DNA of 64,000 bases from Leptospira paudalimensis (GTDB lineage: Bacteria; Spirochaetota; Leptospiria; Leptospirales; Leptospiraceae), in assembly GCF_026151345.1 (NCBI RefSeq), contig NZ_JAMQPR010000001.1, forward strand, positions 2,348,176 through 2,412,175. Reading direction: 5' to 3'. The translations under genes were made by a program, and so were the position numbers. A model generated the notes under the pieces. The model had not been told where the DNA came from. It did no database searches and was given only the letters and a program-made list of their open reading frames with translations. Shown here piece after piece: positions 27,628 to 36,001 of the stretch (positions are counted from its first letter, which is position 1; each line of letters starts with the position of its first letter).

Positions 27628-28869
27628 TTATTTTGAATTTATTCTTTTAGGCGAAAATGAAAAATGATAAAAGACACCTTGGCCAGGGCTTGAGGAACAT
27701 TCAATCTCTCGCCCATTTAGTTGACTACTCAATGAAAAAATAACTGACAATCCAATGGTTTCTGCTTTTCGATAATCAAAACCAATTGGAAATCCACTTC
27801 CATTATCACGATATTTTAATTCGAATTGACCATTTTCATTTACAATAAATTCAATTTTGATTTGTGCATCTTCTTTTGGAATTTTAAATGCGTGTCTAAA
27901 ACTATTAGTTAACATCTCTGTTATCATAAGTCCCATTGGAATTGCATCTATGATATTAAACTCCATTTTTTGAATATCTAGTTCGATGAGAATATCTGTA
28001 CGCATATACATGAGTTTTATATTTTCAACAAGACTTGTGATATAATCGACAGAACTCAAACCTGATAAGTTTTTACCGCTGTATAATTTTTCATGCACAA
28101 GTGCAATAGCTTTAATTCTAACAATACTTTGTTCTAAAATATCTGCGGTTTCAGGTGGAGAGGAATATACTTGTAATTGCAAAAAGGAAATGATAACAGC
28201 GAGGTTATTTTTAACACGATGGTGGACTTCCGTTAGCAAAGTTTCATTTTCTTTTAAAGATTGCTCCAGTTTGGTCTGATTCTCCATATAACTGGTCATA
28301 TCCGAGATAACTGCTACTGCTTTGTTTGGACTTCCATCTATTGATGGAATGAACAATCGGTGTTCCAATGCCCATTTGATTTTTCCATCTTTCATCTGAA
28401 TCCGATACAATAAACCCGTATGATTTTCCCTTAATTGATTCATCCATATTTGAGTCATACGCGCACGGTCAGCCTCATAAACACGATCTATCAATATTTG
28501 CGGATTCGATAAAATATCGCCAGTTTTGGCATCAAATAACCGGCAGACTTGTTCACTTAAAAAATCAATTTTCCAAGTATCCAAATTGAAGACGATCACT
28601 GCATCTTCAATTCGTTCCAATATAACTTGGAATAATTGATCCGATTCAAACTTCTCGGACAATACTTTTTTTTGGTATTTTAATTCCCGAACTAACAGAA
28701 AATAGATGATAAAGGCTGAGATTGTAACAAATCCCCACCCTTTTAAGCTTTGAATTTCCCTAATATCTTCTGCTGAAAGCGAAAATAAGGAAATTGCATA
28801 ATCAGAGTAATAAATCCACAGATACCCGAAGAACAAATAAAAAATTGCAATCCGGGCAGCTGCTTTCAC
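27628..28869 (-). CDS. membrane sensor histidine kinase (PAS, HisKA_2 type)
   Basis: A 413-aa kinase starting at GTG 28869, 3 bp after the acyl-CoA dehydrogenase stop. Two transmembrane helices with a short loop of about 25 residues (1-65) leave almost no extracytoplasmic sensor. A PAS domain (about 80-205) follows, then the HisKA_2 dimerisation motif EVHHRVKNNLAVIISFLQLQ (phospho-His near 213) and a GHKL ATPase with MLTNSFRHAFK (N box) and YRDNGSGFP (G1). HisKA_2 kinases often pair with output regulators encoded elsewhere; no response regulator is adjacent. Its place inside a fatty-acid operon suggests sensing of lipid status, which is inference. Confidence 0.85.
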   Translation of the reverse strand: MKAAARIAIFYLFFGYLWIYYSDYAISLFSLSAEDIREIQSLKGWGFVTISAFIIYFLLVRELKYQKKVLSEKFESDQLFQVILERIEDAVIVFNLDTWKIDFLSEQVCRLFDAKTGDILSNPQILIDRVYEADRARMTQIWMNQLRENHTGLLYRIQMKDGKIKWALEHRLFIPSIDGSPNKAVAVISDMTSYMENQTKLEQSLKENETLLTEVHHRVKNNLAVIISFLQLQVYSSPPETADILEQSIVRIKAIALVHEKLYSGKNLSGLSSVDYITSLVENIKLMYMRTDILIELDIQKMEFNIIDAIPMGLMITEMLTNSFRHAFKIPKEDAQIKIEFIVNENGQFELKYRDNGSGFPIGFDYRKAETIGLSVIFSLSSQLNGREIECSSSPGQGVFYHFSFSPKRINSK

Positions 28870-28872
28870 AAT

Positions 28873-30447
28873 TTAAGCTAACTCCTGAAGAGAAGAAAAC
28901 CTTGTATGAACTGTTTCCTCAATTGAATTTGCTAACTCTCTATAGAGATTCCAAATTTCATTTAGTTCTTTTGTTACGAATTGATTGAGTCGGCTCATGG
29001 ACATTAAATACTTACCCACAAGATAATACGAAAGTAACTTCCGATCTATCATTTTTTCTTCTTTTGGATAAGAATCTATCGTTTTATGAGTGTCAATTTC
29101 AGATAAACATAGGATCACAAAAACCGATAACACATCTGCAAAAGCAAATTCAATGGATTGTTGTTTTTTACGGTTTGGTTCCCCATCCATTATTAGAATG
29201 ATATCAAAAAGTAAATTTTGAATGGAATCAGTTACACTCTGTGGATTTCCAATGGCACTAAATTCTTTTTGGAATTTTTCCTTACCAGGATATAACGAAG
29301 AAATGATTGATCTTTGGATCTCACTTGTTCCACCACCAATCGTTCCCAATTTGACATCACGGTAAAATCTTTCAACAGCATACTCTTTCATGTAACCATA
29401 TCCACCAAACAATTGTACAGTGTCTTTTGCTACGTCTTCAGCGAGTTCAGATGAAATTAATTTACCTAAACTACTTTCAAGTGGTGAAGGAATTCCCCTA
29501 TCTTTTCTCTCTGCTACCCAATAAATCAATCTTCTGGCTGCTTGGATATAAACCCAGTTTCTTACAAGAATATCTCGCATTCCATAAAAACTGGATATCG
29601 ATTTCCCAAATTGGACTCTTTCATTGGCATATCGCATTCCTTTGCGGAAACAGAACTCCATTGCTCCACTTAATCCAGCAACAAAAACAGTTCTTTCCCA
29701 TTCCAAAGTTTCCTTTCCTATCCTCATAAAACCAGTGTTTAATGGTCCAAGAAGGTTTTCTTTTGGAATGATCATATCTTCGAAAACCAGTTCAGCAGTC
29801 ATAGAAGTATGATGGCCTAATTTTTTTAAAACCTTACTCACCTTAAATCCTGGTGTGTTGCTTTCCACGATAAACGCAGAGATTCCCATGGGTCCTCTTC
29901 CTTTTTCGGAAGTTCTTGCCATGACAATAAACACCTGTCCGACAGGACCATTTGTGATAAATGTTTTTGATCCATTTAATTTCCATCCACCTTCCACTTC
30001 TTCTGCTTTTGTTAGAAGGGAAGCTGCATCGGAACCTGACGCTGGTTCTGTGAGAGCAAATCCTGCCATCCATTCACCAGTTGCTAATTTAGTGAGGTAT
30101 TTGGCTTTTTGGGCTTCAGTTCCTTGGAATACAATTGGCATCGTACCAATAACCAAATGGGCAACCCATGATAAACCAATACCTCCATCTAATGAACCAG
30201 AAGCAAATGCATCAGTTGCGATTGAACAAAGCAAACAACTTGCACCTTCACCACCGTATTCTGCTGGTATTGTTAGACCAGTTAAACCTGCTTTCGAAAA
30301 CTCTTTCCAGAGTTCGTCAGACCAAATTTCTTTTTCGTCCCTTTCTTCAGATGATGGGTATACCTTGTCTTCTGAAAATTGAAAGACTGTGTTGTAAAAA
30401 CTTCTTTCCTCATCACCCAGATAAGGATTTAGTTTGGGATTAATCAT
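28873..30447 (-). CDS. acyl-CoA dehydrogenase with C-terminal extension
   Basis: A 524-aa acyl-CoA dehydrogenase, about 140 residues longer than the usual 380-390. The core shows FALTEPASGSDAASLLTKAE, KLNGSKTFITNGPVG and GGYGYMKEYAVERFYRDVK. As in the enzyme at 2714-3898, the short-chain catalytic position is glycine (GGGTSEIQRSI) and a glutamate in LEWERTVFVAG is the likely base. The extension (about 390-524) is helical with no recognised motif and may be a dimer or membrane-contact domain. Its start overlaps the acyl-CoA synthetase stop by 4 bp; the kinase gene follows after 3 bp. Electrons should go to EtfAB. Confidence 0.86.
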   Translation of the reverse strand: MINPKLNPYLGDEERSFYNTVFQFSEDKVYPSSEERDEKEIWSDELWKEFSKAGLTGLTIPAEYGGEGASCLLCSIATDAFASGSLDGGIGLSWVAHLVIGTMPIVFQGTEAQKAKYLTKLATGEWMAGFALTEPASGSDAASLLTKAEEVEGGWKLNGSKTFITNGPVGQVFIVMARTSEKGRGPMGISAFIVESNTPGFKVSKVLKKLGHHTSMTAELVFEDMIIPKENLLGPLNTGFMRIGKETLEWERTVFVAGLSGAMEFCFRKGMRYANERVQFGKSISSFYGMRDILVRNWVYIQAARRLIYWVAERKDRGIPSPLESSLGKLISSELAEDVAKDTVQLFGGYGYMKEYAVERFYRDVKLGTIGGGTSEIQRSIISSLYPGKEKFQKEFSAIGNPQSVTDSIQNLLFDIILIMDGEPNRKKQQSIEFAFADVLSVFVILCLSEIDTHKTIDSYPKEEKMIDRKLLSYYLVGKYLMSMSRLNQFVTKELNEIWNLYRELANSIEETVHTRFSSLQELA

Positions 30448-32345
30448 TGGTAAATTCCTTCGATTTGTTTTGTAAATACTTCCGAAATTATATTTCGCTT
30501 CATTTTAAGAGTTCTTGTCATTTCCACATCTGGATCAAATGGCCTTGGCACCACATAGAAATTGTTAGCTGGAATCATTTCAAAAGACTTAAATCCATTA
30601 TCCTTAGATATAATTTTAGAAATCTCCGATCGAAATAGTTCACGAACTTTCGGATTCGAGTTCCATTCAACAGCTTTGTCTTTTGATAAACCCGGAATTT
30701 TTGCTTCAACCGCCTCAAAATTCGGGACAATCAGCGCAGCCAATGTTTTTTTATCATGACCAACTACCATTACTTGATCAATATAAGACGATGTTAACAG
30801 TTTGTCTTCAATTGGGATTGGCTCAACGTTTTCACCACCTATGAGAGCAATGGTATCTTTCGATCTACCAGCAAACACAAGTTCGTTTCGATGTGAAATC
30901 ATCATCAAATCACCAGTGTCAAAAAAACCATCTGAATCAAAAACAACCTGATTGAGTTCAGGTCTTTTATAATAACCCTTTAATATCTGTTTGGATTTAA
31001 TCCAAAGAGTCCCTTTATCTCCTGTTTTTGTTAGGATTTTACCTGTTTCATCTTTTAAACGAATAGAATAACCATCAATTGGTATTCCAACAGTTCCTTT
31101 GGTTGGTTTTGTATTGGATCGAATGGAAACAACAGCAGAAGTTTCTGTCATTCCATAACCTTCTAAAACTTTTAATCCAATGGCGGATAAAAACCCATCC
31201 ACAACACTTGGTAAAGCAGATCCAGCAGAAATACAAATTCGTATCCTTCCACCCAATGCTTTGTGTATGGTCAAAAAAATTTTTATACTGAGTAACTTAA
31301 AAGGAGAGAGAAAAATTAAAATCAATAATGCATAACTACGTTTGCATAACGAAAAGATTATGTTAGGTTTTTTGATTTCAAACTCAAATCCCATAAACAT
31401 CGCATAGAAACGTGCCCATGTAGCACCGACGCTTAAAAAGAAATGGAATAACTTTTCTTTGAATCCACCTTCTTTAGCAACTTTTGCCATAATCCCATTA
31501 TAAACAGATTCCCATATCCTTGGAACGGATGGAAAAATCGTAGGTCGAAAATCACGAAGGTCATCCTTTAGGCTTGTCATATTGGAAACCAAAAAATCTA
31601 AACCAAGGAATATACCTGCATATTCAATTGCTCTTTCAAAGGCATGCCAAGGTGGCAATAAACTAACAGCATTGTCATTTGAATTCATATCCAAACGTGC
31701 AATCGTATTTTGAATGGCTGTGATCCATCCTTTTTGAGACAACATCACACCTTTAGGATTTCCTGTAGTCCCTGAAGTATAAATTAAAGTCGCCAAAGCA
31801 TCTGGATCAATTTGTTTGATTCGATTTTCTAAGTTTTGTTTTCCATTTGTTTTCCAAATTTCTTTTCCCTTTTCCACCAAAGACAAAATAGAATTAGGTC
31901 CAGAAATAAGTTCACCTTGTTCATTTTCCAAAACAAAAATTTGTTTCAAATGAGGAAGTTCACCTAACAAGTCATCGATTCTCTTTTTGTCTTTTGGTTT
32001 TTGAACCACCAAAAACTTTGCTTCAGAATGGTTTAAGATGTATAAAATTTCTTCACGAACGATATCTGTCCCTCTTGGGACTACCACCGCACCAGCCGTT
32101 AAAATCGAAAGATCGGTCCGAAGCCAATTAACGGATGCATCACAAAAAAATCCGATTCGGTCTCCTACCTCAACACCAAGATCGATGAATCCCGAAGTCA
32201 AGTGGTCGACAAACTCTTTCAATTCTCCAAAACTGATCCCAGGAAACTCAGTGGTCGACTTCCGTTTCCGGAACGAAATTTTCGTTGGGAAGGTATTTGC
32301 GACGGATTCCAATGCTTGGTAAAGGATTTGGTAGTTTTGGTTCAT
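30444..32345 (-). CDS. long-chain acyl-CoA synthetase (AMP-binding)
   Basis: Activates fatty acids with ATP and CoA. The AMP-binding P-loop is LIYTSGTTGNPKG (about 188-200); the later motif is GYGMTETSAVVSI (near 393) and DTGDL with GRSKDTI near the end. A hydrophobic insertion (YALLILIFLSPFKLLSIKIFL, near 315-340 in this numbering) suggests membrane contact, as in FadD15-like proteins. About 633 aa from ATG 32345; the frame runs 20 codons further upstream but without a ribosome site. First gene of an operon with the acyl-CoA dehydrogenase (4-bp overlap), a PAS kinase and a MaoC hydratase. Confidence 0.88.
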   Translation of the reverse strand: MNQNYQILYQALESVANTFPTKISFRKRKSTTEFPGISFGELKEFVDHLTSGFIDLGVEVGDRIGFFCDASVNWLRTDLSILTAGAVVVPRGTDIVREEILYILNHSEAKFLVVQKPKDKKRIDDLLGELPHLKQIFVLENEQGELISGPNSILSLVEKGKEIWKTNGKQNLENRIKQIDPDALATLIYTSGTTGNPKGVMLSQKGWITAIQNTIARLDMNSNDNAVSLLPPWHAFERAIEYAGIFLGLDFLVSNMTSLKDDLRDFRPTIFPSVPRIWESVYNGIMAKVAKEGGFKEKLFHFFLSVGATWARFYAMFMGFEFEIKKPNIIFSLCKRSYALLILIFLSPFKLLSIKIFLTIHKALGGRIRICISAGSALPSVVDGFLSAIGLKVLEGYGMTETSAVVSIRSNTKPTKGTVGIPIDGYSIRLKDETGKILTKTGDKGTLWIKSKQILKGYYKRPELNQVVFDSDGFFDTGDLMMISHRNELVFAGRSKDTIALIGGENVEPIPIEDKLLTSSYIDQVMVVGHDKKTLAALIVPNFEAVEAKIPGLSKDKAVEWNSNPKVRELFRSEISKIISKDNGFKSFEMIPANNFYVVPRPFDPDVEMTRTLKMKRNIISEVFTKQIEGIYQ

Positions 32346-32468
32346 AGGTTTTGCCTTTTTCAGTTCGTTCTTTTTACAGGAAATGTAGGATGGATAAAAA
32401 ATCACTGTTCGTTTTTTGCAAGTTTTTTCTTATTTTTGACAAACTTTTCAGAAAGGTAGGGCATAATT

Positions 32469-33068
32469 ATGTTCTTTTGGATCCATGACGGCCGAATTTC
32501 CCCCAATCCCCCGCAAATCCAACCCAATCGTGTCCCAATGGTCCACCCATCCGGCAAACCTTCAGCACCAGCCATTGGGGAAGGAGAACCAGGAACAACT
32601 CCCACTGGCTCTTTTCTCCACCGAACTCCAGGGGATGTTTACAAAGAATCCTCCCTTCCGACAGAAAAACCTGTTTTTTTCCTCCACGAGATCATGACAA
32701 ATCCCGTTTGGACCAAAACCCAAGACGAAACCATCGAAACTTGCCTCGACTTTATGATGGAGAAAGGAATCCGACACCTTCCTGTTACCAACGAGTCGGG
32801 AAAACTAGTGGGATTTGTTTCTGACAGGGATTTGTTAGACAAAATGAAATCCTATGAAAAGGGAATGCCTGTTTCAGATGCTATGATCAAACGAGTATTA
32901 GTTGGAACTGCAGGTGCAGAAATCAGGCAGGTGACAAAGGTTTTACTTGAAGAAAGAATTGGTTGTTTGCCGATCGTAAATGACGATAATTTACCTATTG
33001 GAATCATCACAAGATCAGATTTACTTCGACTTCTTTTGAAATATCCCAATTTGAGTTTAACGGTTTAA
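32469..33068 (+). CDS. two-CBS-domain protein with proline-rich N-terminus
   Basis: A 199-aa protein. Residues about 1-65 are Pro/Gly-rich and probably disordered. Residues about 72-195 form a CBS pair: EIMTNPVWTKTQDETIETCL with GIRHLPVTNESGKLVGFVSD, then VSDAMIKRVLVGTAGAEIRQ with GCLPIVNDDNLPIGIITRSD. CBS pairs usually bind adenine nucleotides and report energy state. The ATG at 32469 has an RBS (GAAAGG, about 32451). It precedes the sodium symporter gene by 19 bp and may regulate or associate with it. Confidence 0.85.
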   Translation: MFFWIHDGRISPNPPQIQPNRVPMVHPSGKPSAPAIGEGEPGTTPTGSFLHRTPGDVYKESSLPTEKPVFFLHEIMTNPVWTKTQDETIETCLDFMMEKGIRHLPVTNESGKLVGFVSDRDLLDKMKSYEKGMPVSDAMIKRVLVGTAGAEIRQVTKVLLEERIGCLPIVNDDNLPIGIITRSDLLRLLLKYPNLSLTV

Positions 33069-33087
33069 TCATTGTAAAAGGAAAATT

Positions 33088-34527
33088 ATGATTTGGGACA
33101 TTTTTGTCATACTGATTTATTTTATCATCGTGTTCTATTTTGGTTTTCACTTTGCAAAGAACACTCAGAAAGAAGATGACTTTTATTTAGCGAAAAAAGA
33201 AATCCATTGGGTGTTTTTGATGTTATCGCTAGTGGCAACTGAAACTTCTAGTTTAACATTTTTAAGTATTCCTTCCTTATCTTACAAAACAGATTTTCGT
33301 TTTTTAGAGATTTCAATTGGGTATATTTTTGGAAGGACTATTGTGGCCTTGTATCTTTTGCCTTCTTATTTTTCAGGCAATACCATCTCAGTTTATGAAT
33401 ATGTAGGGATTCGATTCGGAAAATCCCCTCAAAAAACGATCTCTTTTGTTTTTACGATTTCACGATTACTCGGTGATGGAATCCGTTTGTATGTAAGTTC
33501 CTTACCGATTGCATTTCTTTTGGAACGAATGGGATTTTCTGTATCACCAGAGATACTTGGAATTTTAGCTCTCACAATTCTGAGTATAGTCACCATCATT
33601 TACTCTGTGTTTGGTGGATTTAGAGCCATTGTTTTTACAGATGTCTTACAATGGATCATTTATATTCTTGGTGGGATATTTGCACTTGTATTGATTTTTT
33701 CGCATTTTGGAAGTATCGAGTTTTCAAACGCAATCCAACATTTACAATCTCTAGGAAAATGGAAAGTGTTTGTTTTCGACTATAACCAAACAGGAGATAA
33801 TAGTTATTTCATTCTGTTTGCCATCATCGGAGGAGCTTTTATCTCGATTGGCTCTCATGGAACTGATTTGATGTTAGTCCAAAGAGTGATTGCGACAAAA
33901 AATTTACTCTCTGGTCAAAAGATTTTGATTGGAAGTGGTATCGTTGTTTTCTTTCAATTTTTACTCTTTTTGTGTATTGGATCACTTTTGTTTGTTTTTT
34001 ATAATGGAAAATCCATTCCGCCAGATAAAGTATTTAGTCATTTTATCATCACGGAAGTTCCATCTCCATTCCTTGGGATCCTTGTTGCTGCCATCCTTGC
34101 CAGTGCGATGTCCACTCTCAGTTCCACGATCAATTCTTTATCCCTCACTTGGGCACGGGACTGGGAAATGGACAAGTGGTTTAGTCCAAGAATTTTGTCT
34201 TTGTTCTTTGGGGTTCTTCTCTTTTTTGCAAGCCTCATTCCTTATACACTCGTCGACACTTGGGAGAAAGGAATTTTGGAAATGGGACTCACCATCTTCT
34301 CTTACACACTTGGCCCATCCATCGCTGTATTCTTTTTAGCCAAAGGGAAAAAGGAACTTCCCATCACAGGTTTTCTATTTTCTCTATTGTTTCTCTGCAG
34401 TATCCTCACTACAGTAGGTGTTGGTTTGGTTTGGAAACTTTCCTTTACCCTTCTTGTCCCGATCGGATTTGGCTCTTTACTTAGTTTTGTTTCAATAGGA
34501 AAAATGCTAAAAAAAGTTGACAGATAA
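33088..34527 (+). CDS. sodium:solute symporter (SSS family)
   Basis: A 479-aa inner-membrane secondary transporter with about 13 hydrophobic segments. The N-terminus FYFGFHFAKNTQKEDDFYLAKKEIHW matches the SSS pattern, followed by SLVATETSSLTFLSIPSL (cation site in helix 2), TIIYSVFGGFRAIVFTDVLQW (SSS signature) and ILASAMSTLSSTINSLS (helix 9 sodium site). Substrate cannot be told from sequence; sugars, amino acids and organic acids are all carried by members. It follows the CBS gene closely and precedes the leucine leader region, from which it is separated by about 30 bp. Confidence 0.87.
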   Translation: MIWDIFVILIYFIIVFYFGFHFAKNTQKEDDFYLAKKEIHWVFLMLSLVATETSSLTFLSIPSLSYKTDFRFLEISIGYIFGRTIVALYLLPSYFSGNTISVYEYVGIRFGKSPQKTISFVFTISRLLGDGIRLYVSSLPIAFLLERMGFSVSPEILGILALTILSIVTIIYSVFGGFRAIVFTDVLQWIIYILGGIFALVLIFSHFGSIEFSNAIQHLQSLGKWKVFVFDYNQTGDNSYFILFAIIGGAFISIGSHGTDLMLVQRVIATKNLLSGQKILIGSGIVVFFQFLLFLCIGSLLFVFYNGKSIPPDKVFSHFIITEVPSPFLGILVAAILASAMSTLSSTINSLSLTWARDWEMDKWFSPRILSLFFGVLLFFASLIPYTLVDTWEKGILEMGLTIFSYTLGPSIAVFFLAKGKKELPITGFLFSLLFLCSILTTVGVGLVWKLSFTLLVPIGFGSLLSFVSIGKMLKKVDR

Positions 34528-34556
34528 TCCATGATTTGTTCGTCTAAAAGTTAACA

Positions 34557-34607
34557 ATGAAATTTTTCGCACACATTCAGCTTCTCCTCCTCCTCGAAAT
34601 CTTATAA
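34557..34607 (+). CDS. leucine-rich leader peptide of the leuA attenuator
   Basis: A 16-codon reading frame, MKFFAHIQLLLLLEIL, stopping at TAA 34605-34607. Six of 16 residues are leucine, five of them consecutive (CTT CTC CTC CTC CTC, 34581-34595). It lies 105 bp upstream of a LeuA-type synthase and directly before a pause hairpin and an intrinsic terminator, the layout of amino-acid attenuators. CTC is otherwise not dominant in the window, so a run of four is notable. The ribosome site is weak (AAAAG, 34546-34550). When charged tRNA-Leu is scarce, a stalled ribosome would favour antitermination. Function is inferred from layout. Confidence 0.75.
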   Translation: MKFFAHIQLLLLLEIL

Positions 34608-34614
34608 TTCGAGG
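34592..34614 (+). promoter_or_regulatory. pause hairpin (1:2) of the leucine attenuator
   Basis: CCTCGAA (34592-34598) pairs with TTCGAGG (34608-34614) around a 9-base loop that contains the leader stop codon. A ribosome stalled on the leucine codons would mask the 5' arm and free the 3' arm plus GGGAGAGAGTG (34613-34623) to pair with CACTCCC in the terminator's 5' arm (for instance GAGTG 34619-34623 with CACTC 34639-34643), forming an antiterminator. Confidence 0.65.
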
Positions 34615-34632
34615 GAGAGAGTGCTATGTGAC

Positions 34633-34666
34633 AAAGCCCACTCCCAACCGGGAAGTGGGCTTTTTT
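34633..34666 (+). terminator. intrinsic terminator of the leucine attenuator
   Basis: AGCCCACT (34635-34642) pairs with AGTGGGCT (34654-34661), extended by two A-U pairs, and is followed by a run of T (34661-34666). The stem is GC-rich and the loop 11 bases. It lies between the leader peptide and the leuA start, so if used it aborts transcription before the gene. Confidence 0.85.
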
Positions 34667-34712
34667 ATTTGTTCCCCCGGTCGGTAGTGAGATCGCGAAA
34701 TACGGAGGAACC

Positions 34713-35897
34713 ATGAAACCAAAAACCATTCACATCCAAGACGTTACCTTAAGGGACGGAAACCAAGCTTTAAAAAGACCTTGGACACTTAACGAAAAAA
34801 TCGAAGTTTTCGACTTACTAGTAAGTTTAAACGTAGATGGCATTGAAGTGGGATTTCCTTCTTCCAATGAATCCGAATTTTATACCTGCCAAGTTTTGTC
34901 CAAACGAGCACCAAAGGGCAAACCAATTGCTGCCTTGTCGAGAGCCAATGAAAAAGAAATCGCTGTTACATGGGAAGCCATCCAACATGCAGACTCACCT
35001 CGTATGCATATTGTGTATCCTGTTAGTGACTTTTCCATTAAACATGTGTTAAAGATTTCAGAAAAAGAAGTGCTTCAAAAAATTAAATCTTCTGTTTCTT
35101 TTGCACGTTCGATTGTTGGACCCAACCACCAAATCCAATTTTCAGGCGAACATTTTGGTGATGCCATCCAAAACTTCGAATTCACAAAACTTGCATTTAT
35201 GACTGCCATCGAAGCAGGTGCCAATATCATCAACTTGCCAAATACAGTGGAACGTTATCGCCCAATGGTTTTTGTGAATATGGTAAAGGATATTAAGGAA
35301 TCCATTGGAGACAAAGCAATGATTTCCATTCATACACATAACGATTTGGGTATGGCAACAGCTACATCGGTAGAGTCTGTGTATGTTGGTGCAGAACAAA
35401 TAGAGGTGGCTTTGAATGGACTTGGTGAAAGAGCGGGTAACACTAATTTGTATGAAACCGTAATTGCTTTACACCAAAATGGTGAATCTTTGAACATTCA
35501 TTTTGATAGGATTTATCCAACTGCAAAACGAATTTCAGAATTAACGGGAATTCCGATTGGAGAAAAAACTCCTATCATCGGTGAAGACATCTTCTCACAT
35601 AGATCAGGTATCCATCAAGATGGTGTCACCAAAACACTTAACCAATCCAAAGGTGCTTATCGAACCTTTTCACCAGAATTTGTGGGTAGATTTGACAAAG
35701 AAACGATCTCGTTCACTAACCAATCTGGCCACAAAGCCATTGAATTTTTGTTACGCCAAAAAGGGATCGAAGTTTCAAAAGAAGAGATTCACCGTTTGTT
35801 TTCAGTAGCAAAATCAATTTCTTCCAAAGAGAACAATCGAGAGATCACCGAAACAGAGTTAGTGGAACTTAGCAGATCGATTCTCACCTATCAGTGA
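34713..35897 (+). CDS. leuA: 2-isopropylmalate synthase-type enzyme lacking the leucine-binding domain
   Basis: A 394-aa DRE-TIM synthase that condenses a 2-oxo acid with acetyl-CoA; the leucine leader upstream argues for 2-isopropylmalate synthase over citramalate or homocitrate synthase. Visible: DVTLRDGNQAL (metal site, about 9-19), SIHTHNDLGMA (second metal motif, near 210), NGLGERAGNTNL (near 241) and FSHRSGIHQDGV (near 293). The protein ends where the C-terminal regulatory domain (about 120 residues) of standard LeuA would begin, so leucine feedback inhibition is not expected. Start ATG 34713 has a strong RBS GGAGG (34704-34708). Confidence 0.78.
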   Translation: MKPKTIHIQDVTLRDGNQALKRPWTLNEKIEVFDLLVSLNVDGIEVGFPSSNESEFYTCQVLSKRAPKGKPIAALSRANEKEIAVTWEAIQHADSPRMHIVYPVSDFSIKHVLKISEKEVLQKIKSSVSFARSIVGPNHQIQFSGEHFGDAIQNFEFTKLAFMTAIEAGANIINLPNTVERYRPMVFVNMVKDIKESIGDKAMISIHTHNDLGMATATSVESVYVGAEQIEVALNGLGERAGNTNLYETVIALHQNGESLNIHFDRIYPTAKRISELTGIPIGEKTPIIGEDIFSHRSGIHQDGVTKTLNQSKGAYRTFSPEFVGRFDKETISFTNQSGHKAIEFLLRQKGIEVSKEEIHRLFSVAKSISSKENNREITETELVELSRSILTYQ

Positions 35898-35947
35898 ACA
35901 GTGAAGGGTTTTGTCCAGAGAAACTTGAGGCAAATCATCAGGAATCG

Positions 35948-35976
35948 TTGACAAATCTTTGTCAATCTGCCATAAT
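35948..35976 (+). promoter_or_regulatory. sigma70-type promoter with inverted-repeat operator
   Basis: TTGACA (35948-35953) and CATAAT (35971-35976) are spaced by 17 bp, near consensus. The -35 box lies in a perfect inverted repeat, TTGACAAA-TC-TTTGTCAA (35948-35965), the size of a TetR/GntR/MarR-type operator. The transcript would start near 35983 and reach GGAGG (35993-35997) and ATG 36002. Confidence 0.7.
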
Positions 35977-36001
35977 TTCGAATGGTTTTTCTGGAGGTAT
36001 C

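Noticed and set aside
32436..32467. TTGACA and CATAAT before the CBS gene as a promoter
   Set aside because: Spacing is 20 bp and the ATG lies 2 bp after the -10 box, leaving no room for a transcript start and RBS.
34517..34548. TTGACA with TCTAAA as promoter of the leucine leader
   Set aside because: The 20-bp spacing is too long and the -10 match weak; a promoter must exist but I cannot place it.
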